Source: Prochilodus magdalenae (Eukaryota > Chordata > Actinopteri > Characiformes > Prochilodontidae). From it: a stretch of DNA of 64,000 bases. This document shows positions 1-13,000 of the stretch, piece after piece (position 1 is the first letter of the stretch; every line of letters starts with the position of its first letter). Position numbers and translations under genes: made by a program. The notes beneath the pieces were generated by a model that was not told the DNA's origin, searched no databases, and saw nothing but the letters and a program-made list of their open reading frames with translations. Where the stretch lies: assembly GCA_024036415.1 (NCBI GenBank), contig JAMWET010006600.1, positions 988,501-1,052,500 on the forward strand. The letters are read 5' to 3'.

Positions 1-48
1 GGACTTGGTCCAGCTGCATCTCACCTGTAAAGACTGCAAGGTCATCAG
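1..48 (+). CDS. mtmr3: mtmr3 exon 1 of window (partial, PH-GRAM)
   Basis: The exon is cut by the left edge. Reading from base 2 it gives a beta-strand-like stretch containing QLHLTCKDCKVI, matching the end of the MTMR3/4 PH-GRAM domain. It ends in AG before the donor GTATAC, leaving phase 2. Confidence 0.8.
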
Positions 49-3000
49 GTATACACATAAACACAACCCACACTGTTGCCATCACATCCCTAATCTGGTA
101 AATACTTCATTGAAGGAGACTTATTATGCTTTTCCAGGCTTTTCCGTACTTTTAGGTTCATGTAAACAGCCTGAATTACACGCCAGAGAGAGAAAAACTC
201 AGACTCTAAAACACTTGCTGGAATTCCGGCCCTTTTTTTTCTCTGTTAGAAGGAGATGTCATCTTGTAACACAGTCCCTGTGGCTAGCCTAACAGCAAGC
301 TTGGCACACAACACACACCTGCTACCGGAGGCTGTGTAGTGGGCACTCTGACCAATCAGAGTACGCTGGGCTTATTTACAAGAGGGCTTAAAGACACAGC
401 TGCTGTAGCAAAGCATTTCAGACAGAGGGTCAGTACAGACGTACGGAATGAGAAACATACTGTACTGTGGGAAAACCGAAGCATGTAGATCTATTATACT
501 AGACCCTAAAATTAAATTATCAGCACTGAAAATGTGCATAATGGGTTCTGTTAAGCACAAGGCATTGGAAGTTGCCTGACATCTACAACTACAGCACACT
601 GGTACCAGTCTCTCTTAATACAGCACTCCTTCTTGTATTTTGTTGCATAAATAACCTGACACTCAGGAATGCAGTGCACCCTCCTATTAACACACCTCCT
701 TCTAATGTAGGGTGTGGAGAGATCACCTAAACATCTGCTGGAGATGTAGAAGAATAGCCATGGAAAACAAAGACACTGTTTGTAGACGCCCCTAATTAGT
801 AAACCCAGCTACATTTAAGGCGCACCCATTCATTGCTAACGCAGGCAGTAAGTACAGCCTTGCATAACTCACTTATATATATCCACAAAAACATCGCAGA
901 CCGAATAGAGCGTCGGCAAATGAGCCTGAGGTCCCTAAGCCCGATACCAAAAGTCGACTAGAGGGTTATAAAGCCCCCCAGCGCTTGTGGTTGAACGCAA
1001 TTAAACTGCCAATGTTTCAACATCTAGTGTAAAGCTTTCCCAGAAGAGTACAGGCTGTTACTGCAGCACAGGGCCCACAAGCTTCTTATTAATGCTCTCA
1101 ATTTCAGAAGAAATGCTGGATGAGCAATGTCCACAGATGCTTTCGAGCATGATGTAGATATTGCAGAACTATGTCCCAAGACCTTTTGATTTTTCCCACT
1201 TCACTGGCTTCCTTTAGGTTGTAGCTGGTCTGGTGTAATCATGAGGCCCAGCTTTAAGTTTTAGCTTGAAGGACAAGTTATCTAACTAAGTAATGGAAAC
1301 ATGGTGGCTGTCTAGGTCTAAAAAGAGCCTTTGCAAAGGAGATGGCTTTTGGAAGTAGAGGGAAAAGCTTGCTAACTTAAATTTTCTAACATAGTTTACA
1401 ATTACCTGCTGCCCTATGCATTGTGTATAAATGTCATGTTGCATGGACCAGTACAAAAAGTCCACAGCTACTGGGAAAAATATGTCCTCTATTAACTCAA
1501 GCCAAAAATTATTTTTGATTTTTTTTTATTTCCTGTAAAGTTACTTTTTTTTTTTTTTTAGAGATTCAAAGTTTTGTTCTTGACAGTGACAGCATGCTGA
1601 ATTGCTAAACAAGGAAGCAACATGCACCAAATATCCTTTGACTAATAAGCTACATTTGGGGTAACAGGCCAGTTTGCTAAATGACTGTTTTGCATGTTCC
1701 GTGATTTCATTAGTGTTTACTCTTTAACTAATCTAAACCTCTTCCTGCTGTCCTCAGGTGTCACTTCAGGTCATCGGAGCAGGCCCAGGATTGGCTGAGG
1801 CGGCTGAATGCAGCCGTGCGCCCCCCAGCACGACTGGATGAGCTCTTTGCCTTCGCCTTCCATTCTTGCAGTGCCACCCTGCCAGTCGAGAGAGACCTGC
1901 ATGAGGAAATCCGCCCCGCGGGTATGCGTATATACGGGCTTGCACAATGCCTTAACTCACCCATGGTTGCTTGATTACACAATTGTACTTTTAATAGAAA
2001 GATTTCTTCCTGTTTCCCAGACGAGATTAAAACAAATCCTACTAGAAACTGACTGCTAATAGCTCAGAACTGTTGAAAAAGCACCTTCTCCAGTCCAAAA
2101 CTGGACTTAGTACACTAATCTGAAGTGTTGGCCATAGGTGGTTCATTGGGCAATGCTGTTAGCTGTGCTGTGCTCTTGTGTGGTTTGTTTTGTACCTGAA
2201 CCTGATGTAACCTGGCCATGCTGGGGTCTCTTCCAGGCGAACATGTGAGGGACCGGTTTAAGAGCGAAGTGCATAGGATGGGCTTCAACAACCTCAGTGC
2301 CTGGAGAATCTCCGACATCAACAACAACTTCAGGTGCCTTTTTACTTGGAGCTTAAATGCTTTTTCTGTCCCCAGAGAGAAGCTAATGTATGGAACAAAT
2401 AATGGAAGTTTAAACCTCACAGATTAGCAGGTTCAAACTGCATCAGCACATGCATGCCTCAAACCATGTTGTTACATAATCATGACTAGACTGGCTTAGG
2501 TGGTTTCTGACACTGTATAACAGCAGGTCTGAGTAAAATGCTGATTCCTGTTAATGTGTCACATTACATTAGAGAACTTTTGTAAAGCAAGCTGTGGATG
2601 TCCACAGTATCTGGAGAGCATTCATGACCATATGAGATGGGTAGCAATCATTGCATTGATGGGTTTTGATATTAATATGTCTCTCAGGTGTGGCAGGGGT
2701 GCCAATATCTGGTCTTGGAAATCTACCAATCTGCAGATTTTACATTCAGCTGTAGTCTATTACACTTGATCTGGACAATAAAAGCCTGCAGGCCTGTCAG
2801 AATAATAGATCTTTATAAATCTCAGGGACCATTATTGTTTCTCAGGGACCATTATTGTTTGGGTATAAGCGTCTACATTAGCCTCACAGGTTTAGCACAG
2901 TCTATTACTGATCAACTGCATGTGGAGTTTAGTTTAGAACAGGATTAGCAAAGCTAACAAACACTAGAACCCAAGCCACCCAAATAGCCAAGATTGTTGT

Positions 3001-6000
3001 TTGGAAAAATACATCCCCAAAACGTTTCTTGGCAGCATTCGGTTCTACCCTAGTTAGTGAGAGGTCAATATAATCATTAATGATGATTGTGCTGATTTGT
3101 GTTAGACATCACCCAGGCCTGTTTAACAAAACACGTCCTACTGTGCTCTAAACCACAATATGTCTGCAGCTTGAAGACCTGAGGGCATTTGAGAGAAGTT
3201 CTTGGGCTTTATAATTTGGGTTGAGTTTAGGATGCTATCGAGTTCTAGTATCAGTTATAGAGAGTTATAGATTTTAGAATTGTTGGTCTCACCAATCCAG
3301 TTCAAAACTAAAGAAACAAAATCCACATTTGAGCTGATCGACTGGAGTACGTAAGAAAAACTGTGATCCAGCCATTCCCTCACCATATAATGCATATATA
3401 CTGTACATTTTACTTTTCCCTCTTAGACTCTGTGCCACATACCCCGAGCAGCTTCTGGTGCCTAGTTGGGTTACTGACTCGGAGCTAGAGAATGTGGCTT
3501 CGTTCCGATCCTGGAAGAGGATTCCAGCTGTTGTTTACAGGTGTGTGTGTGTGTGTGTGCGCGCGCAAGATCTTTCAAGGCTGGTAATTGACTCCAGCAC
3601 AGACACCACTTAGTACTGACATGCATTTAGTACTGCTGGGAGTCAATCCCAGGAAGAGACAGTTTCCCGATTCCAGGCATTTGGGAGTTGGAGTTGATTC
3701 CAAAGCTGCAAAATTGATTCCAGACATTCAGCAGCATACTTACAGAGTGCAAGATGTCCTGTCATTGTCTAGATGATGTCAAAATGATTGCATAATGACC
3801 TGATCACGATTATTGGAGCTGGTCGGGATTATTTAGGATGACTGCAGTCATTTCCGCCATCATTTTTTGCTTCTATCTTTACTCATGTGCAGGTTTGCTT
3901 GAGTGGGAACACAATTCTGTAGACATTTGCATGAGAATTTGGGCCTCCGGGAAGCAGTGTACTTTAAAATTCCAGCAGTACAACCAGAATTAGCTACTAA
4001 TCCAGCATTGCAAGGATGCAACCTGCATAAGCTTGTCATGACAATTGACATGGCTCTATATAAATGTTCACAAAGGCTTACTGCGGTAGGCTGCTTTAGC
4101 TAACTTACATTAAAATTGTGTGGGGTTGTATGTCGGTTGTCTTGACAGGCTAATGTGGGTGTCATGTAGCCTTTCAGTTCTGGCTTCTGTGAACACTTTA
4201 CCGCTTCCCCCTTGATTACTGTCAAGTTCTTGTGTGAAAGTGTGCATGACAAATAAGCTTATGCACTGATTTTTGAAATGGAGAATTTGAGAAAATGACA
4301 TCGACTCCTGGGCTCGACTGATCATATGAAACTTCAGTCATCGTCATAATTCCTAGCATTTAGACTTGTGCTTCTGCAGTTTATATGGACTTAATCTAAA
4401 GAAAACTTTAATCCACCCAGACATCCGAACACGGGTGCTGTAATTGGTCGTTGTGGGCAACCCGAGGTGAGCTGGTGGGGCTGGCGGAATGCGGAAGATG
4501 AGCACTTGGTACAGTCCATCGCTAAGGCCTGCACCATGGACCCAGCTGCCAGTAAACTTCTAAGCAACGGCCATCACCATATTAATGGTACTCACAACAG
4601 CGCAGGTCAGTCCAGGAGCTGCTTTGTTTGGCTGATGCTGATTTCTGGTATCTGGAGAGGTTTTGACTGGCTGTCTCTTGTGCATGCTAGATCCTGTCCT
4701 AACCAATGGCAACGAGGAGGCAGAACCAACAGCCACGCCCCCTCAGAAGCTGCTGATATTGGATGCCAGGTCGTACGCTGCTGCTGTTGCCAACCGCGCC
4801 AAAGGAGGTGGCTGTGAATGCCCAGGTAAACATAGCTACTTACCTGGTCAGTACACACATGATGTTATGCCTTCATAGTCATGTTCTTTTAAGGGTTCTC
4901 CGTTTTGAATGAACTGCAGTAATGGGATACACCTCTGTTTTCTATAGAGTACTACCCAAACTGTGAGGTGATGTTCATGGGTATGGCCAACATTCACTCC
5001 ATCAGGAAGAGCTTCCAGTGCCTACGGGCACTTTGTGCCCAAGTGCCTGACCCTGCCAAGTGAGTATATTGTCCAGAAAAAGCATCCCAGTCAGAGCAAA
5101 ACTATTTATAACTAGAAAAAAGAAATAAACATTCATAACTGTCTTAACAAATTTATGAGCAATGATATTGAACCACCCGAGGATATTGGACCACTTGGTC
5201 TGAATGCTCTCTGTAATTACAGGTGCAGTTTTTCATTGTTCTTTTAAGTGTATCTATGATAATGACATCACAATATCAATGAAATATGAACATATATGCT
5301 GTGTGTGTTGTGGTAATATGACTTTGGGTATGAGATAAGTGGTATATACATTAAAATTAATGTTGCTGTCTTTTTCTTTCTTTCTGTGTCTCAGTTGGCT
5401 GTCTGCTCTAGAGGGGACTAAATGGCTGCAGCACCTGTCTCTGCTGTTGAAGGCGTCTCTGTTGGTGGTGAATGCTGTTGATAGAGACAGGAGGCCTGTG
5501 CTGGTACACTGTTCTGATGGCTGGGACCGCACGCCACAGATAGTGGCTCTGTCCAAACTGCTGCTGGACCCCTTCTATAGAACCATAGAGGTGAGCAGAG
5601 AGGGACACATACTGACAACTAGAGCTACTCTGGTGGAAATGTGTAATCAGATGCTACATGCAGAAAAACATTTTGTACTATTGCACATAATGTACTGTGC
5701 GCTTCAGACTCCTTCTCCGAGCAGATGAATCTGACGAGTGCATTGAAAGAGAACTCTTGTCAAAACTGTCACTGTGTAAATGTGTTATCTGCTATTGTCA
5801 TCATATCTCCATCAGTAAAATCTTGATTTTGCATTTGAGGTCTAAACATCCAGCCAGAACTTCTGTTTGAGCCTGTTGGTGTGTTGAATACGACGTGGTT
5901 TCAAACTCCTGCGAAATCTGACCCAAAGCCTCTGACTTGTTTATATAGTGCAGCTTTCAGGAATGAAAAACATGCTCCAGAATGTTGCAACCATTCAATA

Positions 6001-6804
6001 ACAGTTCTTATCCGTGTCCAGGAGTCCAAGCAAAATCAGTCTCACTCACTCACTTTGACCATTCTAGCCTTCAGCCTCTCCGGCAACAATAAACCCTCCT
6101 TCGTTAACAATGCCATTGCTGAATGCCGTTCTTCTGTTATGTGTATAAGAAGTTCTAACAAAGCCGTCTGATTTATTCAGTTTGTTTACAAACTTCTATT
6201 TGTACTACTATTACTACTATTACTAATACTATTACTACCATTACTACTACTACTATTACTACTACTATTACTACTATTACTAATACTACTATTACTACCA
6301 CTACTACTACTACTATTACTACTACTACTACTATTACTATACTACTATTACTACTACTACTACTACTACTATTAGTACTATTACTACTGTTACTATTACT
6401 ACTACTACTGCTACTACTACTACTATTACTATTACTACTATTACTAATACTACTACTGCTACTACTACTATTACTACTACTGTTACTACTATTACTACTA
6501 CAATTACTATTACTATGACTACTATGACTACTATTACTACTACTACTATAACTATTACTATGACTACTATGACTACTATTACTACTACCACTACTATTAT
6601 TATAACTACTATTACTACTACTATTAATACTATGACTATTACTATTACTACTTGTTTAGAACCTGAAAACATGAATATAAAAACAGCCTCATGCCGAACA
6701 TTTTTACAGAGCCATCATCTGCCCATTGTGTTTGCACACAGAGAAATTTGTCTTCCACATTTAACCCACCTGCAAAGTAACCCCCCCCCCACAAACACAC
6801 ATAT

Positions 6805-6886
<82 letters not shown>

Positions 6887-6889
6887 ATG

Positions 6890-6920
<31 letters not shown>

Positions 6921-6982
6921 GTATGTATCTATATGTATATATAATGTGTGTGTGTGTGTGTGTGTGTATGTGTGTGTGTGTG

Positions 6983-7045
<63 letters not shown>

Positions 7046-10000
7046 GGGATGAGCACACTTGCCTGAAGCGTGTAGTAATAATAATATTAAATACATGGTA
7101 AGTCTCTGGCTCAGCTCCATACCGTTATTATTCTGTTGCCACTCCTTTGTTGGCAAATTCATCTCTATGTATCTCTTTTTACTTCTGGCACATGGTAGAC
7201 ATAAATTATTCAGCATTAGCTAGTAATAAGGTTTACTTAGCCTCCAGCTGCATCAACAACCATGATAGCAAAAGGCACATGAACACAACTGTCTTTTAAC
7301 TTTTCAGATAGGTGTGAATTATGTGAAGTAGGGCATTTCCCAGGACAATAAAAAGTCTAAGCATGACTTAAAGAATTTGTGGCATGTTTCTTCGGTCATG
7401 TTGCTTCTCGCCCAGAGCAAAACCCTGCAATTGTGATGTTATCCCTGAAATGTTTTCATTAGAAGATGAAATGTGTGATAAGGTGTCATTAGGTTTCACA
7501 ATACTGAGCAGTATTAATAGCTCTTCAGATGAATTTCTACTGCCTGTTGTTGATGGCTATTAAAATCTGTGGATTGCGGTAACAGAGCTGTCCCTGTAAT
7601 ATTTTCTGAATTGCTGTTTTCTTTAATCTCTGCAGGGTTTCCAGGTGCTGGTAGAGACCGAGTGGCTGGATTTTGGGCATAAGTTTGCAGACCGTTGTGG
7701 ACACGGGGAGAACGCAGAGGATGTCAATGAGCGCTGTCCTGTTTTCTTGCAGTGGCTGGACTGTGTCCATCAGCTGCAGCGGCAGTTTCCCTGCTCATTT
7801 CAGTTCAACGAGGCCTTTCTGGTACCACACGCCCCCTATTGTTTCTATTGTGCACTGCAGTGTGTTTAAAGCCCAGTTAAATCTGCCCCTCTCTGCCAGT
7901 TCAGTGGAAGCTTTTGAACTGTAATACAGCTTGCAATCTCCCACCATATCTGCCTCTGTAATAGCATTGATTTATTAGCATATGATTTTCTGTGCGTGAG
8001 CTAGGAGGTTAATGTGTCCTGTCCATGTTTCCTGACAATGTATGATCTTGTTATTTAAAAAAAAAGAAACACAATTCTGTCTTTACTTTTTGAACTGTTG
8101 TCTTAATAGTTGTTTTGCACTGTGCAGGTGAAGCTGGTGCAGCACACCTACTCGTGTCTGTTTGGGACCTTCCTGTGTAACAGTGGGAAGGAGCGAGAGG
8201 AGCGTGGCGTGCTGGAGAACACCTGCTCCGTCTGGTCCCTTCTGCAGCCAGCCAACAGAGCCTTTCACAACATCCTCTACTCGCCACACTCCGAGACGGT
8301 ACTTCTGTCTTTTGCTTTCTAATAGTTTGTCTTTCAAGGCTTTTGTTATATGACAGCACAACGTTCAGCATTTGACTCAGAAGTCAGAAAATGTTTGCCC
8401 AAATTGTCAGCTCCAAGTCTATCCCCAGCTCATGCCATGCATGAACAGTCACTATAATCAACTTTTTTTTTTTTTTTTTTTAACAACGTTGAGTAGCGTT
8501 CCAAGCCTGGCCTTACATAAGGAAACTTTCACACAAGGAGTTTCAGAAACATGTCTGTGTCCATATCCGTTACTTTATGCAATAAAACAGAATTAGTTTC
8601 ACAGAACACATTCAGATAGGCTATTCCTGCAGTTAGAAAGAAGCTAGTGTTTCATATGCCATATCCTTCCATGTAGCTACACCCAGACTGACAAACGAGA
8701 ACAATTGCCAGCACAATGCCACTACTTTTCTTTCTTTCAACCACTCCTCTCCATGCCTCATGTCCTCACTCCCTGTCCTGTCAGGTGCTTCATCCGGTAT
8801 GCCACGTGCGTAACCTGATGCTGTGGAGTGCCGTCTACCTGCCTAACTCTGCTCCCTCTGCGCCTTGTGAGGAGTCCTCTTATGTTTCTCCTTTACTCTC
8901 ACCTGAGGATACACCTCCGGGCAGGTAAGTAATGTGGCTAAAAACATGCATCAGAATGTGTTCATCAGTGCCTGTTGAGTTTTACACTGCGGAGCACAAG
9001 GTGCTCAGAACTGCCTTTACAAACCCCTGCACCAGGTTTCATACTGCACAGTGCCTAGAATTTAAATGTAGTTGTTGGAGTGTATATTTTGACATATCTG
9101 CTCTGGTAAATTGCATCAACAAATGCATATGCATTTAAAATAAATGTTAAAGTTGGACAGAATTCCACTCAGCATCTGAAAAATTGGTAGACGGACCTTC
9201 TTACCTGAGAAACAAATTCTCCCTAAAACCATCTATCAGAAACAACTACAGCTTTCCCAACAGTGAAACACGGGATAAGCCACAAGTGAGATCCCGCATT
9301 CATTCTTTGTCAATGATCTGTTAATGTTCAATACCTCAAAATTTGCTAGGGTGTAAAATGTTTCGTTGTTGGGGTCTGCAGTCGTTATGAACTGATACGA
9401 TTGAATTCCACACAATCTAGCAGCCAGCTTCAACACCCTGTCACCTTTTCGGGTGAGCTGTCATGTTTGTAGTATCTCAATTCACACTTACATTCTTTCC
9501 TAAAATCTTGACTTTCCTGTCCTGTCTTGTGTCACATTCGGTGGGAACTAGCAAGCACCATAATCTGGTACGATGCTGCCACCTATATTTTAGGAGCACA
9601 GACCAACATAATTAAAAAAAAAATTTATTTTAGTTTTCTGTTGGACTGCTATGCTTGGTAGCTATCATCAAATGGGGAGTGGAAATGGTTGAGAACCCCT
9701 GCTCTGCAAACCCCTGTTCTCAGTATGCCATACTAAAAATTAAATATATTTGTACATATGTTGAGGGAGAAACATTCCAAAAGGTTAGCGTTAACGTTTT
9801 AAATTCTCCAATATGTTTAATTCAGCAGATAAACAGTAATCATACATTACAATGTGCACAAGTGTGTAGAGAACTTGTAACTTATTTTTAAATAGTAACA
9901 AACCAAGTGTTGCCAGCATTCTGTAAAGCTTATCCGTCTTCCCAACAAGAATAACATGGATAACACGATTGCAGGTCCAGATTCTGCATTCTTGAGAAAT

Positions 10001-13000
10001 CAGCAGGACGTCAAGATGATGAATTTTCTTTTCTCTCCAGATTGCCAAAGACTCGTTCCTACGATAACTTGCTCACAGCCAGCGAGGAAACGAATTCCGC
10101 AGCTCCGAACCGGCGCTGCAGCGACCCCAACCTCAACGAGAAGTGGCAGGAACACCTTCGCTCAGTGGAGATCACTGTAGCGACGGTAGCTGAGGACAAC
10201 CCTCAACAGCCAGACAGCTTGGTCAGTCATAACGCTGACCATGGTCAGATGGTCAACGGATTGGATGAGAGGCTGCGGGAGGAGGGATTACTCAATGGGG
10301 TGGAGCATAGCCAAGATGCAGAAATGGTAAATGGGAGTGTTTTAGCAAATGGGGGTGGAGCTGAGGAAGAAAGGGGCAGTGAAGTTACCCTTTCCATTGT
10401 TGGCTCCGCCTTTGAGGTTGCCCCACCCCCACCCTCAGAACTGCTCAAGATGGTGCCTGAACAGGATGGCAAGGACGCAGTGGATGCTCTTTGTGAAGAG
10501 CAGATCGAGGAAGCGCTGGAACTGTCCACTGAAGAGTCCTTCACCCCTATTGTTTCTTCGCCTACACACCTCAGCCACATCACTAACGGCCACGTCATTG
10601 TAAACGGAGTAGATGAATTATCCCCCACAAAGGAGCACCTTGGTACACTTAAGAGCCCCACCCTTCGCTCCCTCTCACAAAACGACTCTCAACTGGAGAG
10701 CTCCACAGAGACTTTAACTGAGGAGTGCCCACTCCCAGCACACACACCGCACACTCCCAGCCCACACAAACCCCTCCGCTCGCCTTCCCAGTGTGCCTTG
10801 CAGCCCCTATCCTTGCTGACCCATCATGACAGCTCTGTGTGTAACGGGGAAGCTCCTCGCATCAATGGCTGCGCTTCACTTAGTCGCCAGACGTCCACGA
10901 CCAGTGGTGGGTCTCTCACATCCCCTCAGCAGAGAGGGCTAGGTGTCATGGGACGTCTAGACCAGGATGGGCTGAGCATGCACAGTGACGCCGTGCAGGC
11001 GCGCCTCAGGCAGATGGAGGCCGGCCACCAGCTACAGGTGGAGACGCTGAAAAGACAGGTGCAGGAATTGTGGAGCCGGCTACAAGTCAGTGGAGAGCTG
11101 GTAAGGAACATGCAGTTCTCTCTCATGTAAACAGACATGCACAGCGCAGTGCAGATGTTAGGACTCCCCCTGCATTTATTAAATATCCAGTCAAAAGAGC
11201 ATTTCAGTTCAAGTGATGTAGGGATCCTGCGAATGCCCGATGTAACATGATATAGCATTGTCTATTAGAGAGCAGTGACATAACCTCTGTATATGAGTTC
11301 ATAATAAGGTGCTATATAGTGGTCAGTTTCCATCACAATAGTTTCAGTCACCAATGTAACTTCTAGCACCTCCTAAAAAATGGACATTGAGCTTTGGGTG
11401 ATGCTGGGGAATGGAATGCAGCCTGAATGGCGTATGGGTGCCATCTACAGGGCAGTGTGGGGAAAGTTTTAAGTTTTTTCCTATGCAAGTCTTTTCAGCA
11501 GAACTCAGAATATCGCTACTGTTGTACCAAAACCTTGTCTCTCTCTGTTTTCAGTTTTTGATAAAATTTGAAAGTACTTTTACATTGATTTAAATTGTAC
11601 TTTTAAATTTGATGATTAATAAACCAATTAAAACATAATAAAGGTCACTAAAAATAAATAAAGCATTACTAAGCTTGTTAATGGGGGAAAAAGGCTGTAC
11701 GATGGGGAAATATATATTATATGCGGGAAGGACTGAGTTATTATGATAGGATATATAACTCTTGCCTTCAGCCAGGAAATATTATTTTATTAGTCATCTA
11801 TTTGGGTAAGGGAAAAAAAGAACACACCTCAGTCCTCTTGTGGGCTCCATACAGAAGCCCCAGCAACCAAATATATTGTAACCGTTACAGTATTTGGTAT
11901 GTCCACACGGTGTGTTTATTACAAGCTTCCCTTCTTTTCAGGAGATTTAGGTTTAGTACTTTTCCACAGAAATCTAAAAATTCCAAAGGGGTTTTTTTTT
12001 ATTTTTTTTTTTATAAAATGTCTGCACTTTCTGATAGTCACGAGCAAGGTGATGTTGCAAGTCTGGACTCTAGGATGCTCTTTTCTGTACATACATTTTT
12101 CCTTTCTTCCTCTTTCTGACCACATGACCTCTGAGGGCTGAATATATTGGTTGGCAGACTGTTCTGAATTAGCTGTTCAGTCGCCCTCTGAAGGACATTT
12201 TCAGACATCTGATGATGATTAACTGTAAACATGGCCAACCCCCTGCTGTTTTCTCTGCACCTTTTGATTATTATCTCTCGATTAACCCCTCTGCCCTCCG
12301 TTCATAACCATCTCTGCAGACGGCCGTGCCGGACCAGGAGAATAACGTGGAGGGTGTGTGTCTGTCTCGCTGCAGCACTGAGCTCTTCTCCGACAACAGC
12401 TGGGAACAGGAGGATCAGCATGACAAACAGGTGAAGGGAAAGGAGAAGCTGTTCATGTAACATCTCTTTAAGAATGACTCTCTTTATACTTCTTTTTGAT
12501 CATTAAGACTTTTTGAACTTCTGGAATTCCATTTAGACACAAGTTTAAATGTCTTCATGTCAACAGGAATTGTGAATACGCATTTCCCCTCCGAACCATG
12601 ACAATGCATTAACAAGTAAAAACAGTTGCGTCATATCTCCAAATAAAGCCTGGCAAACAGTGGTAAAATTTAAATGTCCTCAGTAAGGGCTGCTACAACA
12701 GTTTCTAGTGATGTTATTTCAACTGTGGATAAGTTACACAACAAATTACGTCAAAGCTGGTATGAGCACAACTCCCAGACGCCTCTAAACAGGTTTCTGT
12801 GCCCTCTCGGCTACATAAAATGTCAAATCCAAATATAAAATAAAGTGCATCAGACGAAATCACGCACTTAGATGAAGGGATGAATGTGCAGTAAAGAGAA
12901 AGTGATGGTGGGTTCCTTGTTTCTAGGTATCGAGATGGTATCCAGGTCACCTGCCAACCCACTGCTACGGGTGCGAGAGCAAGTTTTGGTTGGCTGCTAG

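Larger units (their letters stand above)
5591..7635 (+). other. mtmr3 intron (2.0 kb) with large simple repeats
   Basis: Non-coding. It holds the trinucleotide tract 6200-6655 and the AT/GT/CA block 6781-7044. The long Val/Ile or Thr/Ile reading frames across them are repeat artefacts. Confidence 0.6.

Noticed and set aside
6337..7101. Long hydrophobic (Val/Ile) and Tyr/Ile or Cys/Val reading frames
   Set aside because: They are translations of tri- and dinucleotide repeats on both strands, with no start context or domain.
11101..11130. Apparent mtmr3 end inside the long exon frame
   Set aside because: The frame continues past donor GTAAGG; later exons with the FYVE finger join in phase.
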